A DNA stretch of 64,000 nucleotides from Billgrantia sulfidoxydans (GCF_017868775.1 NZ_CP053381.1:2108001-2172000), one strand, 5' to 3'; positions 40,510 to 51,209 are shown, numbered from the stretch's first letter. The notes: a model not told the origin generated them from the sequence alone. Made by a program: numbers and translations.

Positions 40510-40758
40510 TCAGATCTCCTTGCCGCCCTGGGGATCGGAGGCGTCGTAATCCTGAGTGTCGTCGGGGGGTGACCCGGGTTCGAGCGAGGTCTCGTGCTCA
40601 TATTGCCGGGCGGCCTCGATGGCCTCCGGTTCGGTATCGTGGCGCGAGATCTCCTGTGGCAGGTCGGGATCGGTGACGTCGAGCACCCGCCAACCGCTTA
40701 CCAGAACCGCCTCGCGACTCTCTCCCCTGATCGGCTCGACACGTGCCGTTCGCGTCAT
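40510..40758 (-). CDS. Small DUF2188-like protein
   Basis: 82 residues. The pattern SGWRVLDVTDPDLPQEISRH followed by EPEAIEAARQYE recalls DUF2188-like proteins, in which a GW..V motif precedes a helix rich in EAI.AAR. Function is unknown. ATG 40758 has GGAGG 5 bases upstream. It has a normal codon pattern for the region, and a 166-base gap separates it from the next small gene. Confidence 0.6.
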   Translation of the reverse strand: MTRTARVEPIRGESREAVLVSGWRVLDVTDPDLPQEISRHDTEPEAIEAARQYEHETSLEPGSPPDDTQDYDASDPQGGKEI

Positions 40759-40924
40759 GACTTCCTCCATGGTGGTTGAACCACCTTAACCATGGCAGAG
40801 GAAGCCATGCTTGGCGAATGACGGCGTGGCGGGAGACCTGCCCGGAAGGGGCCGCTACGCTTGACCTGACCCGTGCCGCGGTCCATACAGGAAGAGTCAC
40901 TCGCCCGACAACAGGAGGTCAGGT

Positions 40925-41077
40925 ATGAAGAGGCTGATAGGACTCGCGGCCGCATGGTGGCTGCGCAAACCGGAAAATCGTGAGAGGCTCAAGCGCAAGG
41001 GCAAGCAGATGATCGACGGCTTTCGTGGTCGTCAGGCGCGCTCGACGGCAGAGCACCAGCGTCGCCGCCATCCGTGA
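40925..41077 (+). CDS. Small basic protein, 50 residues, unrecognised
   Basis: ATG 40925 to TGA 41077 with GGAGG about eight bases upstream of the start. It opens MKRLIGLAAAWWLRKPENRE and continues with a highly basic tail rich in Arg and Lys (RLKRKGKQMIDGFRGRQARS). A short hydrophobic stretch followed by a basic tail suggests a small membrane-anchored or nucleic-acid-associated protein, but I do not recognise it. The good ribosome binding site is the main evidence. Confidence 0.5.
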   Translation: MKRLIGLAAAWWLRKPENRERLKRKGKQMIDGFRGRQARSTAEHQRRRHP

Positions 41078-41167
41078 GTTGCCATGCGTGAGATGCTGGC
41101 CCCGGCTGACACCGGGGCCTTGTTCGTATCCATTGACCGACCATGAACAGCGAGGCCGACCGAGACC

Positions 41168-41767
41168 ATGAGCCGCCGCATGATGAGCCCAGCCGCGGCT
41201 CGCAATCGCCAGCCGATACTCGATGTCCTGAGCGTGATCCTGCCCGAACGGGCCCGGATCCTGGAGGTGGCCAGCGGCAGCGGGGAGCACGGGGTGCACT
41301 TTGCCGCGGCAAGGCCCGGCTGGGAGTGGCAGCCCAGCGACCCCAATCCCGAGGCGCGCGACTCGATTACCGCCTGGCGCGAACACGCCGGCCTCGCCAA
41401 TCTGCGCGCGCCCTTGCCGCTGGATGTCGGGGGAATCTGGCCGGCCGGTCCCTTCGACGCCGTGGTGGCGATCAACCTCGTGCACATCTCGCCGTGGGAA
41501 GTGACCGAAGCGCTGATGGCGCGAGCGGCGCAGCGGTTGCGAGAGGGCGGGGTGCTCTATCTCTACGGACCGTACCGCCGTGACGGTCGCCATACCGCGC
41601 CGAGCAACGCCGCCTTCGATGCCGATCTCAAGGCGCGCGACCCGCGCTGGGGAGTACGCGATCTCGAGAGCGTCGTGACCGAGGCCCAGGCGCATGGCTT
41701 CATGCTGGAACAAACCATCGAGATGCCGGCCAACAACCTCAGCGTGGTGCTGCGCCTGCATGCCTGA
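41168..41767 (+). CDS. DUF938-family SAM-dependent methyltransferase
   Basis: 199 residues, matching the DUF938 family: SPAAARNRQPILDVL at the start, the SAM motif LEVASGSGEHGVHFA, WQPSDPN, then INLVHISPW and LYLYGPYRRDGRHTAPSNAA. Substrate unknown. It is followed seven bases later by the stop of a convergent small lipoprotein gene. Confidence 0.85.
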   Translation: MSRRMMSPAAARNRQPILDVLSVILPERARILEVASGSGEHGVHFAAARPGWEWQPSDPNPEARDSITAWREHAGLANLRAPLPLDVGGIWPAGPFDAVVAINLVHISPWEVTEALMARAAQRLREGGVLYLYGPYRRDGRHTAPSNAAFDADLKARDPRWGVRDLESVVTEAQAHGFMLEQTIEMPANNLSVVLRLHA

Positions 41768-41773
41768 GCGGTG

Positions 41774-41989
41774 TCACTGCTCCGCTTCGCTGCGGGTCTC
41801 ATCGACCTGCCCAGGTACGCGATAGCGTACGCCTTCGGCCTGGCGATCGTCCTCGTAGCGCCGGGTTTCCTCCTCGGCCGGGACGCCCCATAGGGTCTCG
41901 CGGTTGCCGTCTTCGTAGGTGTAGGTGGTGCAGCCCGCGAGCAGGGCGAGGCCAAGGGCAAGACCAAGAGGAAATGCAAGGCGCAGCAT
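41774..41989 (-). CDS. Small putative lipoprotein
   Basis: 71 residues. MLRLAFPLGLALGLALLAGC ends in the lipobox LLAGC, so a lipid anchor at Cys20 is likely. The remaining part is acidic and tyrosine-rich (TTYTYEDGNRETLWGVPAEE). No family was recognised. ATG 41989 gives a normal signal peptide; the frame is open a further 23 codons upstream without conserved sequence. Confidence 0.65.
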   Translation of the reverse strand: MLRLAFPLGLALGLALLAGCTTYTYEDGNRETLWGVPAEEETRRYEDDRQAEGVRYRVPGQVDETRSEAEQ

Positions 41990-42073
41990 GGTAATCACGT
42001 GGAATCCCTTCGATGGTGGTTCAGCGGCCAGCCTGAGGCCAGGCCGCAAGGTCGTCAAGTGGTTGAGGCGGCT

Positions 42074-43333
42074 TCATCCCGACCAGCCCAGCAGGATCGG
42101 GACATAGACCACCAGCAGCAGGACCGCGATCAGGCCCAGCAGGTAAGGCAGGATGGCGCGAGTGATCCGCTCCAGCGGTAGCTGGGTCACCGACGAGGCG
42201 ACGTAGAGGTTGATGGCCACCGGCGGCGTGATCATGCCGATCGCCAGGCCCATCACGATGATGATGCCGAAGTGGATCGGGTCGATGCCGAGCTGGCCGA
42301 CCAGCGGCAGCAGCACCGGCGTGAGGATGATCAGGGCGCTGGCGGTTTCGATGAACACGCCGGTGAGCAGGATCACCGCCACTACCAGCAGCATGATCAC
42401 GTAGGGGTTGGTCGAGAGAGACAGCACCGCCTGGGCGATGGCGCCGGGGACCTGCCAGCTGGAGAGCGTCCAGCTCAGCACGGCTGAGGTGGCGATGACC
42501 AGCATGATCACCGCAGTGGTGATCGCCGAGCGGATCAGGATGCGATAGACGTCGGCCAAGGAAAGATCGCGATAGACGAACAGCGAGACGAGCAGGGCGT
42601 AGTTGACGGCTACCACGGCCGCTTCGCTCGGCGTGAAAATGCCGGAAAAGATGCCACCGAGAATGATCACTGGCGTCATCAGGCCCCAGCTGGCCCCCTT
42701 GAAGGTGCGCCAGATCGTCGCCGGTGACAGCGCGGTACCGCGCGGGTAGTTGCGCCGATAGGCCTGGACGATGGCGATGGCGGCCAGCCCGATCCCCATC
42801 AGGATGCCCGGCACGATGCCGTTCAGGAACAGCTTCGATACCGACTGCTGGGCGATGACGGCATAGATGATCATCGGCACCGAAGGCGGTATCACCACGC
42901 CGATGGTGCCGCTGGCGGCGATCAGGCTGGCCGCCGAGGCCGGATCGTAGCCCTTGCGCTTGAGCTCCGGCACCAGGCTCGAGCCCACCGCGGCGGTGGT
43001 GGCGGCACCGGAGCCGGAAATGGCCGCGAAGAACATGCCGGCGCCCACCGACACGATGGAGAGACCGCCCTTGAGGAAGCCGAACAGCGAGTCGGCGAAA
43101 TCGACCAGTTTCTCGCTCACCTTGCCCTGGGCCATCAGGTCGCCGGCCAGGATGAACATGGGCACGGCCACCAGGGCGAAGGAGTTGATGCCCTGGAACA
43201 TCTGCTGGGTCACCACCATCAGCGGCACGCCCTGGGCGTTGAGGGCGAGCAGCGTACTGGCACCGATGGCGAGCGCGATCGGTACGCCCAGCAGCATGAA
43301 GGCGAAGAACAGCACGAACAGCAGGGCGGTCAT
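42074..43333 (-). CDS. dctM: TRAP transporter large permease subunit (DctM)
   Basis: 419 residues with about 12 membrane helices of the DctM family: LFFAFMLLGVPIALAIG, AGMFFAAISGSGAATTAAVG, SLIAASGTIGVVIPPSVPMI and MGLAIGMITPPVAINLYVAS are typical. It forms the channel of a sodium-driven TRAP importer for organic acids, in complex with DctQ. Its start overlaps dctQ by 4 bases. The substrate of this system is unknown; the neighbouring genes suggest an amino-acid or guanidino-related acid, but that is inference. Confidence 0.92.
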   Translation of the reverse strand: MTALLFVLFFAFMLLGVPIALAIGASTLLALNAQGVPLMVVTQQMFQGINSFALVAVPMFILAGDLMAQGKVSEKLVDFADSLFGFLKGGLSIVSVGAGMFFAAISGSGAATTAAVGSSLVPELKRKGYDPASAASLIAASGTIGVVIPPSVPMIIYAVIAQQSVSKLFLNGIVPGILMGIGLAAIAIVQAYRRNYPRGTALSPATIWRTFKGASWGLMTPVIILGGIFSGIFTPSEAAVVAVNYALLVSLFVYRDLSLADVYRILIRSAITTAVIMLVIATSAVLSWTLSSWQVPGAIAQAVLSLSTNPYVIMLLVVAVILLTGVFIETASALIILTPVLLPLVGQLGIDPIHFGIIIVMGLAIGMITPPVAINLYVASSVTQLPLERITRAILPYLLGLIAVLLLVVYVPILLGWSG

Positions 43334-43872
43334 GGCGGCGGCTCCTCGGCGGTGTCACTGCCGGTCTCGCCTGCCTTGGGTCCCTTGACGATGAACTCGA
43401 CGATGTCGATCAGGGCGTACCAGGCCATGATGGCGGCGGCGAGGGGGATCACGGCGTAGACATAGGTCATCGACAGCCGTAGCGAAGCCGAGCGCTGGAA
43501 GCTCTGCACCTGCATGTAGCGGTAGCCGATCACGATCAGCGCGATCATGAAGCCCAGTGCCACCAGTACCGCGGCGATACGCGCCAGCTGGGCCAGGCGC
43601 GGGGGCAGGGCGTCGACGACGAAGGTCACGGCGATATGGCGACCACGCTGGAACGCCAGGGTGGCGCCGAGGAAGGTGATCCAGATCAGCAGGAAGCGCG
43701 CGACTTCCTCGGTCCAGCCCACCGCGGTGAAGAAGACGCGGGAGACGATCTGCAGCGTGATCACGCCGATCAACGCCGCCATGCCCAGGAACACGATGGG
43801 CTGGATGACGGCGTCGAGGGCGCGCTCGCTACGCTGCAGCAAGCTCGTGAGAGCGTGCAGCGGAGCGTTCAC
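43330..43872 (-). CDS. dctQ: TRAP transporter small permease subunit (DctQ)
   Basis: 180 residues with four membrane helices, including VGWTEEVARFLLIWITFLGA, the conserved DctQ segment, and ATLAFQRGRHIAV after it. It starts with GTG at 43872, directly abutting the dctP stop (TAAGTG), and runs 4 bases into dctM. Gene order dctP-dctQ-dctM is standard, so this is one transcript. Confidence 0.9.
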   Translation of the reverse strand: MNAPLHALTSLLQRSERALDAVIQPIVFLGMAALIGVITLQIVSRVFFTAVGWTEEVARFLLIWITFLGATLAFQRGRHIAVTFVVDALPPRLAQLARIAAVLVALGFMIALIVIGYRYMQVQSFQRSASLRLSMTYVYAVIPLAAAIMAWYALIDIVEFIVKGPKAGETGSDTAEEPPP

Positions 43873-44868
43873 TTATTGCAGGGCCTCGCGGATGCGGGTG
43901 AGGTAGTCGCCGAACTGGTCGCCGTATTTCTCGTAGACCCCCTCCACGGCAGCCTGGAACGCCTCGAGGTCGGGATCCTCGACGATCTCCATGCCGGCGG
44001 CGCGCAGCTCGTCGAGCTGGTCGGCCTCCATCTCGGCATTCATGCGGCGCTCGTGCTCGGCGGCCTCCTGGGCCGCTTCGATCAGCACCTCCTGGGCGGC
44101 TTCCGGCAGCTGGTTCCAGGCCGGCATGCCCATGACGAAGATGGCCGGCGCGTAGGTGTGGCGCGACAGCGTCATGTGATCCTGGGTCTCGTAGAGCTTG
44201 AACGAGTGGATGACGTTGACCGGGTTCTCCTGGCCGTCGATGGTACCCTGCTGCATGGCCGTCAAGGCCTCGGTCCAGGCCATGGGAATGGCGTTGGCGC
44301 CGAGTTCGCGGAACGTGTCGGTGTAGACGGGGTTTTCCATGACGCGAATGCGCAGGCCGTCAAGGTCATCGGGGCTGCGTACCGCATGCTCGCTGTTGGT
44401 CAGGTTGCGGAAACCGCGCTCGGCGTAGGCCAGGCCCTTGAGGTTGACGTCGGCGAGCTTGTCGAGCAGCTCCTGGCCGATCTCGCCGTCGAGGACCTCG
44501 TAGGCGGCTTCGGGCGAGGGGAACAGGAACGGCAGTTCGAACACCGCCATCTCCTCGACGAAGTTGGCCACCGGGCCGTTGGTGATCACGCCCATGTCGA
44601 CGGTACCGATCTGCATGCCCTCGAGCAGGGTGCGTTCATCGCCCAGCGAGGCATTGGGGTAGATGTCGATGGAAATGGTGCTATCGGTGCGCTCGGCGAC
44701 CAGTTCCTGGAACCTGACCGCGGCGATGTGGAAACCGTCCTGCTCGTTGACCACATGGGCCAGGCGCAGGGTGACGGGATCCATGTCCTCGAAATCTGAG
44801 GCCTGGGCAGCGGAAACCAGGGCGAGAGAGATGCCGAGTGCCAGCGTGCTGCGTGCGAACGTTTTCAT
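43873..44868 (-). CDS. dctP: TRAP transporter substrate-binding protein (DctP)
   Basis: 331 residues with a cleavable signal peptide (MKTFARSTLALGISLALVSA then QASDF). DctP-family features follow: VTLRLAHVVNEQDGFH, SIDIYPNASLGDERTLLEGM and GLAYAERGFRNLTNSEHAV with its conserved arginine. The arginine in the family contacts the carboxylate of the ligand, so an organic acid is likely. It is the first gene of the TRAP operon. The 144 bases upstream hold its promoter region; no further element was recognised. Confidence 0.92.
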   Translation of the reverse strand: MKTFARSTLALGISLALVSAAQASDFEDMDPVTLRLAHVVNEQDGFHIAAVRFQELVAERTDSTISIDIYPNASLGDERTLLEGMQIGTVDMGVITNGPVANFVEEMAVFELPFLFPSPEAAYEVLDGEIGQELLDKLADVNLKGLAYAERGFRNLTNSEHAVRSPDDLDGLRIRVMENPVYTDTFRELGANAIPMAWTEALTAMQQGTIDGQENPVNVIHSFKLYETQDHMTLSRHTYAPAIFVMGMPAWNQLPEAAQEVLIEAAQEAAEHERRMNAEMEADQLDELRAAGMEIVEDPDLEAFQAAVEGVYEKYGDQFGDYLTRIREALQ

Positions 44869-45012
44869 TTTTAATTTTCCTTTGTCGGGTCAAACCGTTG
44901 TGGAGGATGCCCCAGCCAGCCCGACAGGGTCAATCATTAGACCATTATCAAGTAACAGGCTAACTACCGAGTTGGTGGCCATGGCGCGGCGATTCGCTCG
45001 CGCCGGCCTTTC

Positions 45013-45501
45013 TCACAGCAGGCGGTACATCACATGGGCGTCGACCAACCCCAACTGGGGATGGCGGAAGGCGCAGGGCAGGGTGCCGACGATCTCGAAG
45101 CCGTGCTTCTGCCACTGACGGATCGCCACTTCGTTGGTCGAGACCACCATGTTGAACTGCATGGCGGTGAAACCCAGCTCACGCGCGACACGCAGCGAGT
45201 CCTCGCACAGCTTGTTGGCGATGCCCTGGCCGCGGGCCTGCTCGGCCACCAGGTAGCCGCAGTTGCACACGTGGTCGCCGGGGCCCGGCTGGTTGGGCTT
45301 GAGGAAATAGGTGCCGAGAACGCGCCCGCGGGCATCCTCGGCCACGCGCACGGCGCGCGGCAGCTCGACCCACATGCGGTAGGCGTCGGATTCCCCGATG
45401 TCACGCGGTACGGCGTAGCTGTCGCCGGCGTGCAGCACCGGGGCAATGAAATCCCACATGGCGGGCCAGTCACCCGACTGGTAGGGGCGGATGCGGATCA
45501 T
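45013..45501 (-). CDS. GNAT-family N-acetyltransferase
   Basis: 162 residues. The N-terminus is MIRIRPYQSGDWPAM, and the acetyl-CoA-binding motif is in CGYLVAEQARGQGIANKLCE (A-x-x-R-G-x-G-x-A pattern). The C-terminal part includes NEVAIRQWQKHGFEIVGTLP. The substrate is not known. It lies 72 bases downstream of the aldehyde dehydrogenase gene in the same direction, so it may be the last gene of that operon. Confidence 0.85.
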   Translation of the reverse strand: MIRIRPYQSGDWPAMWDFIAPVLHAGDSYAVPRDIGESDAYRMWVELPRAVRVAEDARGRVLGTYFLKPNQPGPGDHVCNCGYLVAEQARGQGIANKLCEDSLRVARELGFTAMQFNMVVSTNEVAIRQWQKHGFEIVGTLPCAFRHPQLGLVDAHVMYRLL

Positions 45502-45573
45502 CGGTGTCCTCCTTGATACCTGGCATCGGCCCGATTCTACGGCATGTCAGCGTGGAAAGGGCGTCCTCCCATG

Positions 45574-47030
<1,457 letters not shown>

Positions 47031-47034
<4 letters not shown>

Positions 47035-48635
47035 GATTCGGTGGCCTCGAGCCAGGCGCTGGCGTCCACTTCGATCAGCAAGGGGCCGCCGTTGGGGCGA
47101 ACGGCAAGGGCCCGGGCCAGCTCGGCGGGATTGCCGACCCGGGTGGCCAGGCAGCCGAAGCCGGCGGCAACGGTCTGGAAGTCGGGCGCCTGGATGTCGA
47201 CACCGCAACGCGCGACGCCATGGGCATCCATGTAGCGGCGGATCTCCTCATAGCCCTGGTTGTGCCACAGCACGATCACTACCGGCAGGCGCTCTTCCAC
47301 GGCGGTGGCGAGCTCGCTGAGGGTGAACATCACGCCGCCGTCGCCGACCAGGGCCACCACGGGAAGTGTGGGCTGGCCCAACTGGGCGCCCAGCGCGGCA
47401 GGCAGCCCATAGCCGAGGGTGCCGTAGCCGGTGGAGGCGTTGAAGTAGCGGCGCGGCTCGGGCTGCGAGACCAGGTGATTGCCGGCGTAGACCGGGGCGG
47501 TGGAGTCGCCGACCAGGATCGCCTCGGGCAGTGCCTCGCGCAGGACGGCATAGAAGGGTACGAAGGGGGCGAAGGCCAGGTCGGCAGCGAGCCCCAGCGC
47601 CGCGAGGGTGGCCGCGGTGCGTTCCCTGCCGGCTCGTGAGAGCGCCTCGGGGAAGAACTCGGCGAGCAGTGCCAGGCTGCGCCCGGCATCGCCCACCAGG
47701 CCCAGCGAGACCTGCTGGTTGCGCACCAGCTGCTGGGCTTCGAGGTCGATGCGGATCAGCCTGCCGTGCAGTTCGAAGCCGTCGTCGAAGACCACGTCGT
47801 AGTCGGTCTCGCCGAGCTCGGTGCCCACGGCCAGGATGACGTCGGCATGGCGGGCCAGCTCGCGCACGGCGGGCAGCGCCGCGTTGGCGCCCAGATCGAG
47901 AGGGTGGTCGCGCCCCAGCACGCCCTTGGCGTTGATGGTAGTAACGGTGGGTGCGTCGAGCCGCTCCACCAGGGTGCGGGCCGCCGCGGGGGCCTCGACG
48001 CAACCGCCGCCCAGCAGCACCAGGGGCCTTTGCGCCTCACGTAGCCAAGCGGCGGCCAGGGCCAGCCCCTCGGGATCCGGTGCCGGACGGAACAGGCGAG
48101 CCGGGGGCGGCAGTTCGGCTGAGGTCACCGGGGCGTCGAACAGGTCGATGGGAATCTCGATATGCACCGGCCCCGGTCGTTGGCTCTCGAACACCGCAAA
48201 GGCGCGGGCCAGCACTTCCGGCAGTGCGGCGGGGTCGAGCAGGGTATGGCTGAAGCGCGAAACCCCTGCCATCAGTTGCTGTTGGCTCGGCAGCTCGTGC
48301 AAGCGGCCCTGACCGCGCCCCAGGGTGTCGCGGCGGTTGAGGCTGGAGATCACCAGCATGGGGATCGAATCGGCCAGCGCCTGACCCATGGCGGTGGCGA
48401 TATTGGTCATGCCGGGGCCGGTGATAATCAGGCACACACCGGGCTTGCCGGTAGCGCGGGCATAGCCGTCTGCCATGAAGCCGGCGCCCTGCTCGTGGCG
48501 CGGGGTGACGTGGCGCACGCCGCCATTCTCCAGCCCGCGATAGAGCGCCACGGTATGCACGCCGGGAATGCCGAACACGGTGTCGACGCCATAGGTATCG
48601 CGTAACAGGCGCAACAGCAACTGGGCACAAGTCAT
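47031..48635 (-). CDS. aruI: Thiamine-diphosphate decarboxylase, AruI-like (5-guanidino-2-oxopentanoate decarboxylase)
   Basis: 534 residues of the TPP enzyme family. GVDTVFGIPGVHTVALYRGL and TPRHEQGAGFMADGYARATG (catalytic glutamate) are at the N-terminus, and the TPP-binding motif GDGGVMFTLSELATAVEERL lies near residue 425. These resemble AruI, which decarboxylates 2-ketoarginine to 4-guanidinobutyraldehyde in the arginine transaminase pathway; other TPP enzymes such as acetolactate synthase are related. The neighbours (GbuA and aldehyde dehydrogenase) complete the pathway. A seven-base repeat tract lies just upstream of its ribosome binding site. Confidence 0.8.
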
Positions 48636-48650
48636 GGGTAAACCTCTCTG

Positions 48651-48684
48651 GCTACGGGCTACGGGCTACGGGCTACGGGCTACG
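48651..48684. repeat. Tandem 7-base repeat (GCTACGG), almost five copies
   Basis: GCTACGG is repeated four times and followed by GCTACG, in the 84-base gap between the yjiH stop and the aruI start. It lies 16-49 bases upstream of aruI, just beyond its GAGAGG ribosome binding site. Slippage here could change expression. Confidence 0.85.
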
Positions 48685-48719
48685 AACTGCTCGATGCTCG
48701 AAGCCCGTTGCTTGCGGTA

Positions 48720-50102
48720 TCAAAAGAAGAAAGTGTGGGCCATGAAGGCAATGATCGGCAGCGTGATGGCGGTGCGCAGCAGGAAGATGGCCACCAGCTC
48801 CCACAGCTTGAGCGGGATCTTCGACTTGAGCAGCAACGCGCCGATCTCCGACATGTAGATCAACTGGGTCAGCGACAGGCAGGCGATGACGAAGCGGGTC
48901 AGCTCGCTCTCGATGTTGGTCGCCAGTACCGCCGGCAGGAACATGTCGGCGAAGCCCACCAGGGTGGCGGGAGCGGCCGCCTGGGCCTCGGGAATGCGCA
49001 GCAGCTCGAGCACCGGCACCATGGGGTAGGAGAGCCAGGTGAACAGCGGCGTGAACTCGGCCAGGATCAGTGCCACGGTACCGATGGCGAACACCAGCGG
49101 CAAAAGGGCGAGGAAAATGTCGGCGACGTTGAACAGCGCGTTGCGCACCAGTTCCCTGGGGCCGGGTGCATGTTCGGCACGACGTACGGCCTGGGTCAGG
49201 CTATAGCGCAGCAGGCCCATCTCCTCGGTGCGTTTCTCGGCCAGCTGACAGCCCACCGGCTCGTAGTAGGTGTTCGGCTTGCGCGACAGCGGCGGCAGGC
49301 GCGGCACGATCACCGCGGCGATCAGTCCGGCCACCACCACGGTGAAATAGAACTGCACGAACATGTGGTTGATGTCGACGAAGCTGGTGATCAGCAGGCT
49401 GAAGGCGATCGAGACGATGGAGAAGTTGGTGGCGATCACCGCCGCCTCGCGACGATTGTAATAGCCTTTTTCGTACTGCTGGGTGGTGATCAGCACGCCG
49501 ACCGTGCCCGAGCCCATCCATGAGGCGGTGGCGTCGATGGCGCTGCGGCCGGGCAGGTTGAAGATGGCTCGGAAGGGCTTGCGCACCAGGCTGCCGATGA
49601 ACTCCATGAAGCCGAATTCGACCAGGAACGGCAGCAACAGGGCGGCGAAGAAGAAGAAGGTCAGCAGCACCGGGGCCAGGTCGTTGAGCATCACGCCTCC
49701 GGTGAACGAGGCGGTGACGAACTCGGGGCCGAACTGGAAGAAGGTCATCAGGGCGAAGGCGGCCCCCAGGATACGCATGCCGAACCACACCGGGCCGACG
49801 TGGAACATGTCGCGCAGCACGCCATTCTCGGCCCAGCCCGGGCGGGCCAGCTTGACCCAGCTGGTGGCCAGGACCGAGAGCACCAGCACGACCACGGCGA
49901 TGGCCGGCAGGGCGCCGGCAAGCAGCGCCTTGAGACCGTCGGCCATCAGGCCCATGCCGATGTTGATGGTGTCGCCGACCTGGAACGGAATCAGGAACAG
50001 GCCGACACCGAGCGCGGAGGGAAGCAGGAATTTCAGCAGGCTGCCACGCTCGAAAGGCGCCTGGGCGGCAACGTTTCGCTGGGTGGTATCAGTGGAGGAC
50101 AT
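48720..50102 (-). CDS. YjiH-family transporter with Gate domain, guanidinobutyrate-linked
   Basis: 460 residues with about 10 membrane helices. It shows the same landmarks as the hut-linked paralogue: LLPSALGVGLFLIPFQVG, GRSAIDATASWMGSGTVGVL and RREAAVIATNFSIVSIAF. It lies between gbuA and aruI on one transcript, downstream of a sigma-54 promoter. Import or export of arginine, 4-guanidinobutyrate or a related compound is a reasonable guess; the family has no established substrate known to me. Confidence 0.75.
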   Translation of the reverse strand: MSSTDTTQRNVAAQAPFERGSLLKFLLPSALGVGLFLIPFQVGDTINIGMGLMADGLKALLAGALPAIAVVVLVLSVLATSWVKLARPGWAENGVLRDMFHVGPVWFGMRILGAAFALMTFFQFGPEFVTASFTGGVMLNDLAPVLLTFFFFAALLLPFLVEFGFMEFIGSLVRKPFRAIFNLPGRSAIDATASWMGSGTVGVLITTQQYEKGYYNRREAAVIATNFSIVSIAFSLLITSFVDINHMFVQFYFTVVVAGLIAAVIVPRLPPLSRKPNTYYEPVGCQLAEKRTEEMGLLRYSLTQAVRRAEHAPGPRELVRNALFNVADIFLALLPLVFAIGTVALILAEFTPLFTWLSYPMVPVLELLRIPEAQAAAPATLVGFADMFLPAVLATNIESELTRFVIACLSLTQLIYMSEIGALLLKSKIPLKLWELVAIFLLRTAITLPIIAFMAHTFFF

Positions 50103-50157
50103 GGGATTTCCCTTTGGGTTGTCGTTGTAGGATCAGGTGGTGTCGGGTCAATTGCGA

Positions 50158-50207
50158 CGCTTGTGTCAGTCGCGTCGCTTCACGCTTGTGTCAGTCGCGA
50201 CGCTTCA
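50158..50207. repeat. Tandem duplication of a 25-base unit at the gbuA 3' end
   Basis: Bases 50158-50182 and 50183-50207 differ at one position (T50175 against A50200). Each contains TTGTGTCAGTCGCG and a reading of the gbuA C-terminal codons with stop. The second copy covers the gbuA stop codon, so the duplication arose at the end of gbuA and created a spare copy in the gap before the transporter gene. Confidence 0.85.
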
Positions 50208-51141
50208 CGCCGGGCAGGGCGCAGAGCATTTCGTAGAGCAGGGTGGCACCCATCAGCGCCGTGTTGCCGCTCGGGTCGTAGGGCGGCGAGACCTCGACCA
50301 GATCGCCGCCGACGATGTTGAGCCCGGCGGTGCCACGCACGATCTCCAGCCCCTGGGCGGAGGTCAGCCCGCCCATCTCGACGGTGCCGGTGCCGGGAGC
50401 CACGGAGGGGTCGAGCCCGTCGATATCGAAGGTGACGTAGACCGGCGTGTCGCCCATCTGCTCGCGCACTTCCGCCATCAGCGGCTCGAGCGAGCGATAC
50501 CAGCACGCTTCGGCGGTGACGACGCGGAAGCCCTGCTGGCGGCACCAGTCGAAGTCTTCGGCGGCGTAGCCGGTGCCGCGCAGGCCGATCTGCACCACCT
50601 TGCCGTGGGCCAGCAGCCCCTCTTCCTGGGCGCGGCGGAACGGCGTGCCGTGGGCGATGGGTTCGCCGAACATGTGCTCGTTGACGTCGGCATGGGCGTC
50701 GATATGGATCAGCCCCACCGGGCCGTGCCTCTTGGCGATGGCGCGCAGGATGGGCAGGGTGATCACATGATCGCCGCCCAGTGTCAGCGGCGTGCAGCCA
50801 TGGCCGAGCACCTCGTCGTAGAAGGCGCTGATGATGTCCACCGTCTTGGGCAGATGGAAGGTGTTGATCGGCACGTCGCCGATGTCGGCCACCTGCAGGC
50901 TGTCGAAGGGCGCGGCGCGGGTGGCCATGTTATAGGGGCGCAGCATGCGCGACTCGTCGCGGATCTGGCGCGGGCCCAGGCGCGTGCCGGGACGATTGGA
51001 GGTGGCGATGTCCAGCGGTACGCCGATGAAGGCCACGTCGAGCCCTGCAGCGGTAGGCTGGGTGGGCAGGCGCATCATGGTGGCGGGTCCGCCGAAGCGC
51101 GGCATCTCGTTGCCGCCGAGCGGCTGGTTGAAGTCGGGCAT
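50191..51141 (-). CDS. gbuA: Guanidinobutyrase
   Basis: 316 residues of the ureohydrolase (arginase/agmatinase) family. PLGGNEMPRFGGPATMMRLP at the start and YNMATRAAPFDSLQVADIGD in the middle are very like GbuA from P. aeruginosa. Metal-binding motifs are GGDHVITLPI, IHIDAHADVNEHMFG and FDIDGLDPSVAPGTG. It hydrolyses 4-guanidinobutyrate to GABA and urea. It is the first gene of the gbuA-yjiH-aruI-aldehyde dehydrogenase run; a sigma-54 promoter is 52-68 bases upstream. Confidence 0.88.
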   Translation of the reverse strand: MPDFNQPLGGNEMPRFGGPATMMRLPTQPTAAGLDVAFIGVPLDIATSNRPGTRLGPRQIRDESRMLRPYNMATRAAPFDSLQVADIGDVPINTFHLPKTVDIISAFYDEVLGHGCTPLTLGGDHVITLPILRAIAKRHGPVGLIHIDAHADVNEHMFGEPIAHGTPFRRAQEEGLLAHGKVVQIGLRGTGYAAEDFDWCRQQGFRVVTAEACWYRSLEPLMAEVREQMGDTPVYVTFDIDGLDPSVAPGTGTVEMGGLTSAQGLEIVRGTAGLNIVGGDLVEVSPPYDPSGNTALMGATLLYEMLCALPGVKRRD

Positions 51142-51192
51142 GGTCGGCTCCTTGCGTAACGTTGGGTCTGGGAACGTCTCTCCCCTGCCTAT

Positions 51193-51209
51193 AGCAGCTT
51201 TCGTGCCAA
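51193..51209 (-). promoter_or_regulatory. Sigma-54 promoter of the gbuA operon
   Basis: On the minus strand TTGGCACGAAAGCTGCT fits TGGCACR-N4-TTGCW with one mismatch (C for the first T of the -12 box). The expected start is about 40 bases before the gbuA ATG. The divergent gene codes for a sigma-54 activator, which strengthens the call. Confidence 0.75.

Noticed and set aside
48651..48684. A short repeat array that could suggest a CRISPR.
   Set aside because: The units are 7 bases and contiguous, with no spacers, so it is a simple tandem repeat.
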